The translations under genes were made by a program, and so were the position numbers. Shown in pieces: positions 13,001 through 27,600 of a stretch of 64,000 nt of DNA (its first letter is position 1; each line of letters starts with the position of its first letter). The notes beneath the pieces were generated by a model. That model was not told where the DNA came from and searched no databases. It worked only from the letters and a program-made list of their open reading frames with translations. The DNA is from Eledone cirrhosa (Eukaryota; Mollusca; Cephalopoda; Octopoda; Eledonidae). Where the stretch lies: NCBI GenBank assembly GCA_964016885.1, contig OZ024746.1:101955711-102019710 (forward strand), read 5' to 3'.

Positions 13001-16000
13001 CTGTTTCTAACTGTACCTGTCTCTAACTGTACCTGTCTCTAACTGTTCCTGTCTCTAAATATACCTGTCTCTAACTATACCTGTCTCTAACTGTACCTGT
13101 CTCTAACTATACCTGTCTCTAACTGTTCCTGTCTCTAACAATACCTGCCTTTAACTGTACCTGTCTCTAACTATACCTGTCTCTAACTGTACTTGTCTCT
13201 AGCTGTACCTGTCTCTAACTGTACCTGTCTGTAACTATACATGTCTCTAACTGTACCTGTCTCTAGCTGTACCTGTCTCTAACTGTACCTGTCTGTAACT
13301 ATACATGTCTCTAACTGTACCTGTCTCTAACTGTACCTGTCTCTAACTGTTCCTGTCTCTAACTATACCTCTCTCTAACTGTTCCTGTCTCTAACTATAC
13401 CTGTCTCTAACTGTACCTGTCTCTAACTGTACCTGTCTATAACTGTACCTGTCTATAACTATACCTGTTTCTAACTGTACCTGTCTCTAACTGTACCTGT
13501 CTCTAACTGTTCCTGTCTCTAACTATACCTGTCTCTAACTGTACCTGTCTATAACTGTACCTGTCTATAACTGTACCTGTCTATAACTATACCTGTTTCT
13601 AACTGTACCTGTCTCTTACTGTACCTGTCTCTAACTGTTCCTGTCTCTAAATATACCTGTCTCTAACTATACCTGTCTCTAACTGTACCTGTCTCTAACT
13701 ATACCTGTCTCTAACTGTTCCTGTCTCTAACAATACCTTCCTTTAACTGTACCTGTCTCTAACTGTACCTGTCTCTAACTGTACCTGTCTCTAACTGTAC
13801 CTGTCTCTACCTATACCTGTCTCTAACTGTACCTGTCTCTAACTATACCTGTCTCTAACTGTACCTGTCTCTAACTATACCTGTCTCTAACTGTACCTGT
13901 CTCTAACTGTACCTGTCTCTAACTGTACCTGTCTCTAACTATACCTGTCTCTAACTATACCTGTCTCTAACTGTACCTGTCTATAATTGTACCTGTCTAT
14001 AACTGTACCTGTCTCTAACTGTACCTGTATGTAACTATAACTGTCTCTAACTGTAACTGTCTATAACTGTACCTGTCTATAACTGTACCTGTCTCTAACT
14101 GTACCTGTATGTAACTATAACTGTCTATAAATGTACCTGTCTCTAACTGTACCTGTCTCTAACTATACCTGTCTCTAACTGTACCTGTCTCTAACTATAC
14201 CTGTCTCTAACTGTACCTGTCTCTAACTGTACCTGTCTCTAACTGTACCTGTCTCTAACTATACCTGTCTCTAACTATACCTGTCTCTAACTGTACCTGT
14301 CTCTAACTATACCTGTATGTAACTATAACTGTCTCTAACTGTAACTGTCTATAGCTGTACCTCTCTATAACTGTACTTGTCTCTAACTATACCTGTCTAT
14401 AAATGTACCTGTCTCTAACTGTACCTGTCTCTAACTATACCTGTCTCTAACTGTACCTGTCTCTAACTATACCTGTCTCTAACTGTACCTGTCTCTAACT
14501 ATACCTGTCTCTAACTGTACCTGTCTATAACTGTACCTGTCTATAACTGTACCTGTCTATAACTGTACCTGTATGTAACTATAACTGTCTCTAACTGTAA
14601 CTGTCTATAACTGTACCTGTCTATAACTGTACTTGTCTCTAACTATACCTGTCTATAAATGTACCTGTCTCTAACTGTACCTGTCTCTAACTATACCTGT
14701 CTCTAACTGTACCTGTCTCTAACTATACCTGTCTCTAACTGTACCTGTCTCTAACTGTACCTGTCTCTAACTGTACCTGTCTCTAACTATACCTGTCTCT
14801 AACTATACCTGTCTCTAACTGTTCCTGTCTCTAACAATACCTGCCTTTAACTGTACCTGTCTCTAACTGTACCTGTCTCTAACTGTACCTGTCTCTATAT
14901 GTACCTGTCTCTAACTGTACCTGTCTGTAACTATACCTGTCTCTAACTGTACCTGTCTCTAACTGTACCTGTCTCTAACTGTTCCTGTCTCTAACTGTAC
15001 CTGTCTCTAACTGTACCTGTCTATAACTGTACCTGTCTATAACTATACCTGTTTCTAACTGTACCTGTCTCTAACTGTACCTGTCTCTAACTGTTCCTGT
15101 CTCTAACTATACCTGTCTCTAACTGTACCTGTCTATAACTGTACCTGTCTATAACTGTACCTGTCTATAACTATACCTGTTTCTAACTGTACCTGTCTCT
15201 AACTGTACCTGTCTCTAACTGTTCCTGTCTCTAAATATACCTGTCTCTAACTATACCTGTCTCTAACTGTACCTGTCTCTAACTATACCTGTCTCTAACT
15301 GTTCCTGTCTCTAACAATACCTGCCTTTAACTGTACCTGTCTCTAACTATACCTGTCTCTAACTGTACTTGTCTCTAGCTGTACCTGTCTCTAACTGTAC
15401 CTGTCTGTAACTATACATGTCTCTAACTGTACCTGTCTCTAGCTGTACCTGTCTCTAACTGTACCTGTCTGTAACTATACATGTCTCTAACTGTACCTGT
15501 CTCTAACTGTACCTGTCTCTAACTGTTCCTGTCTCTAACTATACCTCTCTCTAACTGTTCCTGTCTCTAACTATACCTGTCTCTAACTGTACCTGTCTCT
15601 AACTGTACCTGTCTATAACTGTACCTGTCTATAACTATACCTGTTTCTAACTGTACCTGTCTCTAACTGTACCTGTCTCTAACTGTTCCTGTCTCTAACT
15701 ATACCTGTCTCTAACTGTACCTGTCTATAACTGTACTTGTCTATAACTGTACCTGTCTATAACTATACCTGTTTCTAACTGTACCTGTCTCTTACTGTAC
15801 CTGTCTCTAACTGTTCCTGTCTCTAAATATACCTGTCTCTAACTATACCTGTCTCTAACTGTACCTGTCTCTAACTATACCTGTCTCTAACTGTTCCTGT
15901 CTCTAACAATACCTTCCTTTAACTGTACCTGTCTCTAACTGTACCTGTCTCTAACTGTACCTGTCTCTAACTGTACCTGTCTCTACCTATACCTGTCTCT

Positions 16001-17238
16001 AACTATACCTGTCTCTAACTGTACCTGTCTCTAACTGTACCTGTCTCTAACTATACCTGTCTCTAACTGTACCTGTCTCTAACTATACCTGTCTCTAACT
16101 GTACCTGTCTATAACTGTACCTGTCTATAACTGTACCTGTCTATAACTGTACCTGTATGTAACTATAACTGTCTCTAACTGTAACTGTCTATAGCTGTAC
16201 CTCTCTATAACTGTACTTGTCTCTAACTATACCTGTCTATAAATGTACCTGTCTCTAACTGTACCTGTCTCTAACTATACCTGTCTCTAACTGTACCTGT
16301 CTCTAACTATACCTGTCTCTAACTGTACCTGTCTCTAACTGTACCTGTCTCTAACTGTACCTGTCTCTAACTATACCTGTCTCTAACTATACCTGTCTCT
16401 AACTGTTCCTGTCTCTAACAATACCTGCCTTTAACTGTACCTGTCTCTAACTATACCTGTCTCTAACTGTACCTGTCTCTATATGTACCTGTCTCTAACT
16501 GTACCTGTCTGTAACTATACCTGTCTCTAACTGTACCTGTCTCTAACTGTACCTGTCTCTAACTGTTCCTGTCTCTAACTATACCTGTCTCTAACTGTAC
16601 CTGTCTCTAACTGTACCTGTCTATAACTGTACCTGTCTATAACTATACCTGTTTCTAACTGTACCTGTCTCTAACTGTACCTGTCTCTAACTGTTCCTGT
16701 CTCTAACTATACCTGTCTCTAACTGTACCTGTCTATAACTGTACCTGTCTATAACTGTACCTGTCTCTAACTATACCTGTCTCTACCTATACCTGTCTCT
16801 AACTGTACCTGTCTCTAACTGTACCTGTCTCTAACTATACCTGTCTCTAACTGTACCTGTCTCTAACTGTATCTGTCTCTAACTATACCTGTATCTAACT
16901 GTACCTGTCTCTAACTATACCTGTCTCTAACTATAACTGTCTCTAACTGTACCTGTCTCTAACTGTACCTGTCTCTAACTATACCTGTCTCTACCTGTAC
17001 CTGTCTCTAATTATACCTGTCTCTAACTGTACCTGTCTCTAACTATACCTGTCTCTAACTATACCTGTCTCTAACTTACCTGTCTCTAACTATACCTGTC
17101 TCTAACTATACCTGCCTCTAACTGTACCTGTAATTAACTGTACCTGTCTCTAACTATACCTTTCTGTAACTGTACCTGTAATTGACTGTACCTGTCTGTA
17201 ACTATAACTGTCTCTAACTGTAGCTGTCTTTAACTATA

Positions 17239-18940
17239 CTTGTCTCTAACTGTACCTGTCTTTAACTATACTTGTCTCTAACTGTACCTGTCTCTAACTG
17301 TACCTGTCTTTAACTATACTTGTATCTAACTGTACCTGTCTCTAACTGTACCTGTCTCTAACTATATCTGTCTCTAACTATACCTGTCTCTAACTGTACC
17401 TGTCTTTAACTATACTTGTCTCTAACTGTACCTGTCTCTAACTATACCTGTCTGTAACTGTACCTGTCTCTAACTATACCTGTCTCTAACTATACTTGTC
17501 TCTAATGTACCTGTCTCTAACTGTACCTGTCCCTAACTATACCTGTCTCTAACTGTACCTGTCTCTAACTATACTTGTCTCTAACTGTACCTGTCTCTAA
17601 CTGTACCTTTCTCTAACTGTACCTGTCTCTAACTTACCTGTCTCTAACTATAGCTGTATCTAACTGTACCTGTCTCTAAGTGTACCTGTCATTAACTGTA
17701 CCTGTCTCTAACTACACCTGTCTCTAAATGTACCTGTCTCTAACTGTACCTGTCTATAACTGTACCTGTCTATAACTGTACTTGTCTCTAACTATACCTG
17801 TCTCTAACTATACCTGTCTCTAACTGTACCTGTAATTAACTGTACCTGTCTCTAACTATACCTTTCTCTAACAGTACCTGTAATTAACTGTACCTGTCTG
17901 TAACTATAACTGTCTCTAACTGTACTTGTCTCTTTCTGTACCTGTCTCTAACTATACCTGTCTCTAACTGTACCTGTCTCTAACTGTACCTATCTATAAC
18001 TGTACCTGTCTCTAACTGTACCTATCTATAACTGCACCTGTCTATAACTGTTCCTGTCTCTAAATATACCTGTCTCTAACTATACCTGTCTCTAACTGTA
18101 CCTGTCTCTAACTGTTCCTGTCTCTAACAATACCTGCCTTTAACTGTACCCGTCTCTAACTATACCTGTCTCTAACTGTACCTGTCTCTAGCTGTACCTG
18201 TCTCTAACTGTACCTGTCTCTAACTATACCTGTCTCTAACTGTACCTGTCTCTAACTGTACCTGTCTCTAACTGTACCTGTCTCTAACTATACCTCTCTC
18301 TAACTGTACCTGTCTCTAACTATACCTGTATCTAACTGTGCCTGTCTCTAACTGTACCCTTCTCTAACTGTACCTGTCTCTAACTGTACCTGTCTCTAAC
18401 TATACCTGTCTCTTACTATACCTGTCTCTAACTGTACCTGTCATTAACTGTACCTGTCTCTAACTATACCTGTCTCTAACTATACCTGTCTATAACTGTA
18501 CCTGTCTCTAACTGTACCTTTCTCTAACTATACCTGTCTCTAACTATACCTGTCTCTAAATGTACCTGTCTCTAACTATACCTGTCTCTAACTATACCTG
18601 TCTCTAACTATACCTGTCTCTAACTATACCTGTCATTAACTGTACCTGTCTATAACTGTACCTGTCTCTAACTGTACCTTTCTCTAACTGTACCTGTCTC
18701 TAACTGTTCCTGTCTCTAACTGTTCCTGTCTCTAACTATACCTGACTCTAACTATACCTGTCTCTAACTATACCTGTCACTAACTGTACCTGTCTCTAAC
18801 TGTACCTGTCTCTAACTGTACCTGTCTCTAACTGTACCTCTCTCTAACTATACCTGTCTCTAACTGTACCTGTCTCTAACTATACCTGTCTCTAACTGTA
18901 CCTGTCTATAATTGTTCCTGTCTATAACTGTACCTGTCTC
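17239..18940. repeat. Array sub-block, second copy of the 8,909-bp duplication
   Basis: Partner of the block at about 8,330-10,030, aligned by markers at 17,500, 18,148 and 18,742. To the left the correspondence continues with a 48-bp (three-unit) difference: the ctatag markers at 7,232 and 16,189 are 8,957 bp apart. Confidence 0.75.
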
Positions 18941-19169
18941 TAACTGTACCTGTATGTAACTATACCTGTCTCTAACTGTAACTGTCTATAACTGTACCTG
19001 TCTATAACTGTACCTCTCTCTAACTGTACCTGTATGTAACTATAACTGTCTATAAATGTACCTGTCTCTAACTATACCTGTCTCTAACTGTACCTGTCTC
19101 TAACTATACCTGTCTCTAACTGTACCTGTCTCTAACTGTACCTGTCTCTAACTGTACCTGTCTCTAACT

Positions 19170-22100
19170 ATACCTGTCTCTAACTATACCTGTCTCTAAC
19201 TGTACCTGTCTCTAACTATACCTGTCTCTACCTGTACCTGTCTCTAATTATACCTGTCTCTAACTGTACCTGTCTCTAACTATACCTGTCTCTAACTATA
19301 CCTGTCTCTAACTGTACTTGTCTCTAACTATACCTGTGTCTAACTATACCTGTCTCTAACTGTACCTGTAATTAACTGTACCTGTCTCTAACTATACCTT
19401 TCTCTAACAGTACCTGTAATTAACTGTACCTGTCTGTAACTATAACTGTATCTAACTGTACTTGTCTCTAACTGTACCTGTCTCTAACTATACCTGTCTC
19501 TAACTGTACCTGTCTCTAACTGTACCTGTCTATAACTGTACCTGTCTCTAACTGTACCTGTCTATAACTGCACCTGTCTATAACTGTACCTGTCTCTAAC
19601 TGTACTTGTCTGTAACTATACCTGTCTCTAACTATACCTGTCTCTAACTATACCTGTCTCTAACTGTACCTGTCTCTAACTGTACCTGTCGCTAACTGTA
19701 CCTGTCTGTAACTATACCTGTCTCTAACTGTACCTGTCTCTAACTGTACCTGTCTCTAACTGTACCTGTCTCTAACTGTACCTGTCTCTAACTATACCTG
19801 TCTCTAACTATACCTGTCTCTAACTGTACCTGTCTCTAACTGTACCTGTCTCTAACTGTACCTGTCTATAACTGTTCCATTCTCTAACTATACCTGTCTC
19901 TAACTATACCTGTCTCTAACTATACCTGTCTCTAACTGTACCTGTCTCTAACTGTACCTGCTCTAACTATACCTGTCTCTAACTATACCTGTCTCTAACT
20001 GTACCTGTCTCTAACTGTACCTGTCTCTAACTGTACCTGTCTATAACTGTTCCATTCTCTAACTATACCTGTCTCTAACTACACCTGTCTCTAACTGTTC
20101 CTGTCTCTAACAATACCTGCCTTTAACTGTACCTGTCTCTAACTATACCTGTCTCTAACTGTATCTGTCTCTATCTGTACCTGTCTCTAACTGTTCCTGT
20201 CTCTAACTGTACCTGTCTCTAACTGTACCTGTCTCTAACTATACCTGTCTCTAACTATACCTGTCTCTAACTGTACCTGTCTCTAACTGTACCTGTCTAT
20301 AACTGCACCTGTCTCTAACTGTACCTGTCTCTAACTGTTCCTGTCTCTAACTATACCTGTCTCTAACTGTACCTGTCTCTAATTTTACCTGTCTCTAACT
20401 GTACCTGTCTATAACTGTACCTGTCTATAACTGTACCTGTCTATAACTGTACCTGTCTCTAACTGTACCTGTCTCTAACTGTACCTGTCTCTAACTATAC
20501 CTTTCTCTAACTGTACCTGTCTCTAACAATACCTGCCTTTAACTGTACCTGTCTCTAACTATACCTGTCTCTAACTGTACCTGTCTCTAACTGTACCTGT
20601 CTCTAACTATACCTGTCTCTAACTATACCTGTCTCTAACTGTACCTGTCTCTAACTATACCTGTCTCTAACTATACCTGTCTCTAACTGTACCTGTAATT
20701 AACTGTACCTGTCTCTAACTGTACCTGTAATTAAATGTACCTGTCTGTAACTATAACTGTCTCTAACTGTACTTGTCTCTAACTGTACCTGTCTCTAACT
20801 ATACCTGTCTCTAACTGTACCTGGCTCTAACTATAGTTGTCTCTAACTGTACCTGTCTCTAACTGTTCCTGTCTCTAACAATACCTGCCTTTAACTGTAC
20901 CTGTCTCTACCTATACCTGTCTCTAACTGTACCTGTCTCTATCTGTACCTGTCTCTAACTGTACCTGTCTGTAACTATACCTGTCTCTAACTGTACCTGT
21001 CTCTAACTGTTCCTGTCTCTAACAATACCTGCCTTTAACTGTACCTGTCTCTACCTATACCTGTCTCTAACTGTACCTGTCTCTACCTGTACCTGTCTCT
21101 AACTGTTCCTGTCTCTAACAATACCTGCCTTTAACTGTACCTGTCTCTACCTATACCTGTCTCTAACTGTACCTGTCTCTACCTGTACCTGTCTCTAACT
21201 GTACCTGTCTCTACCTGTACCTGTCTCTAACTGTACCTGGCTCTAACTATACCTGTCTGTAACTGTACCTGTCTATAACTGTTCCTGTCTGTAACTATAC
21301 CTGTCTCTAACTATACCTGTCTGTAACTGTACCTGTCTATAACTTTACCTGTCTATAACTGTACCTGTCTATAACTATACCTGTCTCTAACTGTACCTGT
21401 CTCTAACTGTATCTGTCTCTAACTATACCTGTCTCTAACTATACCTGTCTCTAACTATACCTGTCTCTAACTGTACCTGTCTCTAGTTGTACCTGTCTCT
21501 AACTGTACCTGTCTGTAACTATACCTGTCTCTAACTGTACCTGTCTCTAACTGTACCTGTCTCTAACTGTACCTGTCTCTAACTGTACCTGTCTCTAACT
21601 GTACCTGTCTCTAACTATACCTGTCTCTAACTATACCTGTCTCTAACTGTACCTGTCTCTAACTGTACCTGTGTATAACTGCACCTGTCTATAACTGTTC
21701 CTGTCTCTAACTATACCTGTCTCCAACTATACCTGTCTCTAACTGTACCTGTCTCTAACTACACCTGTCTCTAACTGTTCCTGTCTCTAACAATACCTGC
21801 CTTTAACTGTACCTGTCTCTAACTATACCTGTCTCTAACTGTACCTGTCTCTAACTGTACCTGTCTCTAACTGTTCCTGTCTCTAACTATACCTGTCTCT
21901 AACTGTACCTGTCTCTAACTGTACCTCTCTATAACTGTACCTGTCTATAACTGTACCTGTCTCTAACTGTACCTGTCTCTAACTATACCTGTCTCTAACT
22001 ATACCTGTCTGTAACTGTACCTGTCTCTAACTGTACCTGTCTCTAACTATACCTGTCTCTATCTGTACATGTCTCTAACTGTACCTGTCTCTAACTATAC

Positions 22101-24652
22101 CTGTCTCTAACTGTACCTGTCTCTAACTATACCTGTCTCTAACTATACCTGTCTCTAACTGTACCTGTCTCTACTATACCTGTCTCTAACTATACCTGTC
22201 TCTAACTGTACCTGTAATTAACTGTACCTGTCTCTAACTGTACCTGTAATTAAATGTACCTGTCTGTAACTATAACTGTCTGTAACTATACCTGTCTTTA
22301 ACTATACCTGTCTATAACTGTACCTGTCTATAACTGTACCTGTCTTTAACTATACTTGTATCTAACTGTACCTGTCTCTAACTGTACCTGTCTCTAACTA
22401 TATCTGTCTCTAACTATACCTGTCTCTAACTATACTTGTCTCTAATGTACCTGTCTCTAACTGTACCTGTCCCTAACTATACCTGTCTCTAACTGTACCT
22501 GTCTCTAACTATACTTGTCTCTAACTGTACCTGTCTCTAACTGTACCTGTCTGTAACTATAACTGTCTCTAACTGTACCTGTCTCTAACTGTACCTGTCT
22601 TTAACTATACTTGTCTCTAACTGTACCTGTCTTTAACTATACTTGTCCCTAACTGTACCTGTCTCTAACTGTACCTGTCTTTAACTATACTTGTCTCTAA
22701 CTGTACCTGTCTCTAACTATACTTGTATCTAACTGTACCTGTCTCTAACTGTACCTGTCTCTAACTATATCTGTCTCTAACTATACCTGTCTCTAACTGT
22801 ACCTGTCTTTAACTATACTTGTCTCTAACTGTACCTGTCTCTAACTATACCTGTCTGTAACTGTACCTGTCTCTAACTATACCTGTCTCTAACTATACTT
22901 GTCTCTAATGTACCTGTCTCTAACTGTACCTGTCCCTAACTATACCTGTCTCTAACTGTACCTGTCTCTAACTATACTTGTCTCTAACTGTACCTGTCTC
23001 TAACTGTACCTGTCTCTAACTGTACCTGTCTCTAACTTACCTGTCTCTAACTATACCTGTATCTAACTGTACCTGTCTCTAAGTGTACCTGTCTCTAACT
23101 GTACCTGTCTCTAACTGTCCTGTCTCTAACTATACCTGTCTCTAACTGTACCTGTCTCTAACTATACCTGTCTTTAACTGTCCCTGTCTCTAACTATACC
23201 TGTCTCTAACTATACCTGTCTCTAACTGTACCTGTCTCTAACTATACCTGTCTCTAATTATACCTCTCTCTAACTATACCTGTCTCTAACTATACCTGTC
23301 ATTAACTGTACCTGTCTCTAACTACACCTGTCTCTAAATGTACCTGTCTCTAACTGTACCTGTCTATAACTATACCTGTCTATAACTGTACTTGTCTCTA
23401 ACTATACCTGTCTCTAACTATACCTGTCTCTAACTGTACCTGTAATTAACTGTACCTGTCTCTAACTATACCTTTCTCTAACAGTACCTGTAATTAACTG
23501 TACCTGTCTGTAACTATAACTGTCTCTAACTGTACTTGTCTCTAACTGTACCTGTCTCTAACTATACCTGTCTCTAACTGTACCTGTCTCTAACTGTACC
23601 TGTCTATAACTGTACCTGTCTCTAACTGTACCTGTCTATAACTGCACCTGTCTATAACTGTTCCTGTCTCTAAATATACCTGTCTCTAACTATACCTGTC
23701 TCTAACTGTACCTGTCTCTAACTATACCTGTCTCTAACTATACCTGTCTCTAACTGTTCCTGTCTCTAACAATACCTGCCTTTAACTGTACCCGTCTCTA
23801 ACTATACCTGTCTCTAACTGTACCTGTCTCTAGCTGTACCTGTCTCTAACTGTACCTGTCTCTACCTATACCTGTCTCTAACTGTTCCTGTCTCTAACTG
23901 TACCTGTCTCTAACTGTACCTGTCTCTAACTATACCTCTCTCTAACTGTACCTGTCTCTAACTATACCTGTATCTAACTGTACCTGTCTCTAACTGTACC
24001 CTTCTCTAACTGTACCTGTCTCTAAGTGTACCTGTCTCTAACTATACCTGTTTCTTACTATACCTGTAATTAACTGTACCTGTCTGTAACTATAACTGTC
24101 TCTAACTGTACTTGTCTCTAACTGTACCTGTCTCTAACTATACCTGTCTCTAACTGTACCTGTCATTAACTGTACCTGTCTCTAACTATACCTGTCTCTA
24201 ACTATACCTGTCTATAACTGTACCTGTCTCTAACTGTACCTTTCTCTAACTATACCTGTCTCTAACTATACCTGTCTCTAACTGTACCTGTCTCTAACTA
24301 TACCTGTCTCTAACTATACCTGTCTCTAACTATACCTGTCTCTAACTATACCTGTCATTAACTGTACCTGTCTATAACTGTACCTGTCTCTAACTGTACC
24401 TTTCTCTAACTGTACCTGTCTCTAACAATACCTGTCTCTAACTGTACCCGTCTCTAACTATACCTGACTCTAACTATACCTGTCTCTAACTATACCTGTC
24501 ACTAACTGTACCTGTCTATAACTGTACCTGTCTCTAACTGTACCTGTCTCTAACTATACCTGTCTCCCAACTGTACCTGTCTCTAACTATACCTGTCTCT
24601 AACTGTACCTGTCTATAACTGTACCTGTCTATAACTGTACCTGTCTCTAACT
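19170..24652. repeat. 5,483-bp higher-order repeat, copy 1
   Basis: Seven rare variants inside this block reappear exactly 5,483 bp later: 19,335/24,818, 19,874/25,357, 19,958/25,441, 21,721/27,204, 22,440/27,923, 22,903/28,386 and 24,563/30,046. Copies 1 and 2 are directly adjacent. The ends are estimated from where the left flank stops matching. The few differences I saw are single-base substitutions, for example in the units near 20,450 and 21,211. Confidence 0.85.
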
Positions 24653-27600
24653 GTACCTGTCTCTAACTATACCTGTCTCTAACTGTACCTGTCTCTAACT
24701 ATACCTGTCTCTACCTGTACCTGTCTCTAATTATACCTGTCTCTAACTGTACCTGTCTCTAACTATACCTGTCTCTAACTATACCTGTCTCTAACTGTAC
24801 TTGTCTCTAACTATACCTGTGTCTAACTATACCTGTCTCTAACTGTACCTGTAATTAACTGTACCTGTCTCTAACTATACCTTTCTCTAACAGTACCTGT
24901 AATTAACTGTACCTGTCTGTAACTATAACTGTATCTAACTGTACTTGTCTCTAACTGTACCTGTCTCTAACTATACCTGTCTCTAACTGTACCTGTCTCT
25001 AACTGTACCTGTCTATAACTGTACCTGTCTCTAACTGTACCTGTCTATAACTGCACCTGTCTATAACTGTACCTGTCTCTAACTGTACTTGTCTGTAACT
25101 ATACCTGTCTCTAACTATACCTGTCTCTAACTATACCTGTCTCTAACTGTACCTGTCTCTAACTGTACCTGTCGCTAACTGTACCTGTCTGTAACTATAC
25201 CTGTCTCTAACTGTACCTGTCTCTAACTGTACCTGTCTCTAACTGTACCTGTCTCTAACTGTACCTGTCTCTAACTATACCTGTCTCTAACTATACCTGT
25301 CTCTAACTGTACCTGTCTCTAACTGTACCTGTCTCTAACTGTACCTGTCTATAACTGTTCCATTCTCTAACTATACCTGTCTCTAACTATACCTGTCTCT
25401 AACTATACCTGTCTCTAACTGTACCTGTCTCTAACTGTACCTGCTCTAACTATACCTGTCTCTAACTATACCTGTCTCTAACTGTACCTGTCTCTAACTG
25501 TACCTGTCTCTAACTGTACCTGTCTATAACTGTTCCATTCTCTAACTATACCTGTCTCTAACTACACCTGTCTCTAACTGTTCCTGTCTCTAACAATACC
25601 TGCCTTTAACTGTACCTGTCTCTAACTATACCTGTCTCTAACTGTATCTGTCTCTATCTGTACCTGTCTCTAACTGTTCCTGTCTCTAACTGTACCTGTC
25701 TCTAACTGTACCTGTCTCTAACTATACCTGTCTCTAACTATACCTGTCTCTAACTGTACCTGTCTCTAACTGTACCTGTCTATAACTGCACCTGTCTCTA
25801 ACTGTACCTGTCTCTAACTGTTCCTGTCTCTAACTATACCTGTCTCTAACTGTACCTGTCTCTAATTTTACCTGTCTCTAACTGTACCTGTCTATAACTG
25901 TACCTGTCTATAACTGTACCTGTCTATAACTGTACCTGTCTATAACTGTACCTGTCTCTAACTGTACCTGTCTCTAACTATACCTTTCTCTAACTGTACC
26001 TGTCTCTAACAATACCTGCCTTTAACTGTACCTGTCTCTAACTATACCTGTCTCTAACTGTACCTGTCTCTAACTGTACCTGTCTCTAACTATACCTGTC
26101 TCTAACTATACCTGTCTCTAACTGTACCTGTCTCTAACTATACCTGTCTCTAACTATACCTGTCTCTAACTGTACCTGTAATTAACTGTACCTGTCTCTA
26201 ACTGTACCTGTAATTAAATGTACCTGTCTGTAACTATAACTGTCTCTAACTGTACTTGTCTCTAACTGTACCTGTCTCTAACTATACCTGTCTCTAACTG
26301 TACCTGGCTCTAACTATAGTTGTCTCTAACTGTACCTGTCTCTAACTGTTCCTGTCTCTAACAATACCTGCCTTTAACTGTACCTGTCTCTACCTATACC
26401 TGTCTCTAACTGTACCTGTCTCTATCTGTACCTGTCTCTAACTGTACCTGTCTGTAACTATACCTGTCTCTAACTGTACCTGTCTCTAACTGTTCCTGTC
26501 TCTAACAATACCTGCCTTTAACTGTACCTGTCTCTACCTATACCTGTCTCTAACTGTACCTGTCTCTACCTGTACCTGTCTCTAACTGTTCCTGTCTCTA
26601 ACAATACCTGCCTTTAACTGTACCTGTCTCTACCTATACCTGTCTCTAACTGTACCTGTCTCTACCTGTACCTGTCTCTAACTGTACCTGTCTCTAGCTG
26701 TACCTGTCTCTAACTGTACCTGGCTCTAACTATACCTGTCTGTAACTGTACCTGTCTATAACTGTTCCTGTCTGTAACTATACCTGTCTCTAACTATACC
26801 TGTCTGTAACTGTACCTGTCTATAACTTTACCTGTCTATAACTGTACCTGTCTATAACTATACCTGTCTCTAACTGTACCTGTCTCTAACTGTATCTGTC
26901 TCTAACTATACCTGTCTCTAACTATACCTGTCTCTAACTATACCTGTCTCTAACTGTACCTGTCTCTAGTTGTACCTGTCTCTAACTGTACCTGTCTGTA
27001 ACTATACCTGTCTCTAACTGTACCTGTCTCTAACTGTACCTGTCTCTAACTGTACCTGTCTCTAACTGTACCTGTCTCTAACTGTACCTGTCTCTAACTA
27101 TACCTGTCTCTAACTATACCTGTCTCTAACTGTACCTGTCTCTAACTGTACCTGTGTATAACTGCACCTGTCTATAACTGTTCCTGTCTCTAACTATACC
27201 TGTCTCCAACTATACCTGTCTCTAACTGTACCTGTCTCTAACTACACCTGTCTCTAACTGTTCCTGTCTCTAACAATACCTGCCTTTAACTGTACCTGTC
27301 TCTAACTATACCTGTCTCTAACTGTACCTGTCTCTAACTGTACCTGTCTCTAACTGTTCCTGTCTCTAACTATACCTGTCTCTAACTGTACCTGTCTCTA
27401 ACTGTACCTCTCTATAACTGTACCTGTCTATAACTGTACCTGTCTCTAACTGTACCTGTCTCTAACTATACCTGTCTCTAACTATACCTGTCTGTAACTG
27501 TACCTGTCTCTAACTGTACCTGTCTCTAACTATACCTGTCTCTATCTGTACATGTCTCTAACTGTACCTGTCTCTAACTATACCTGTCTCTAACTGTACC

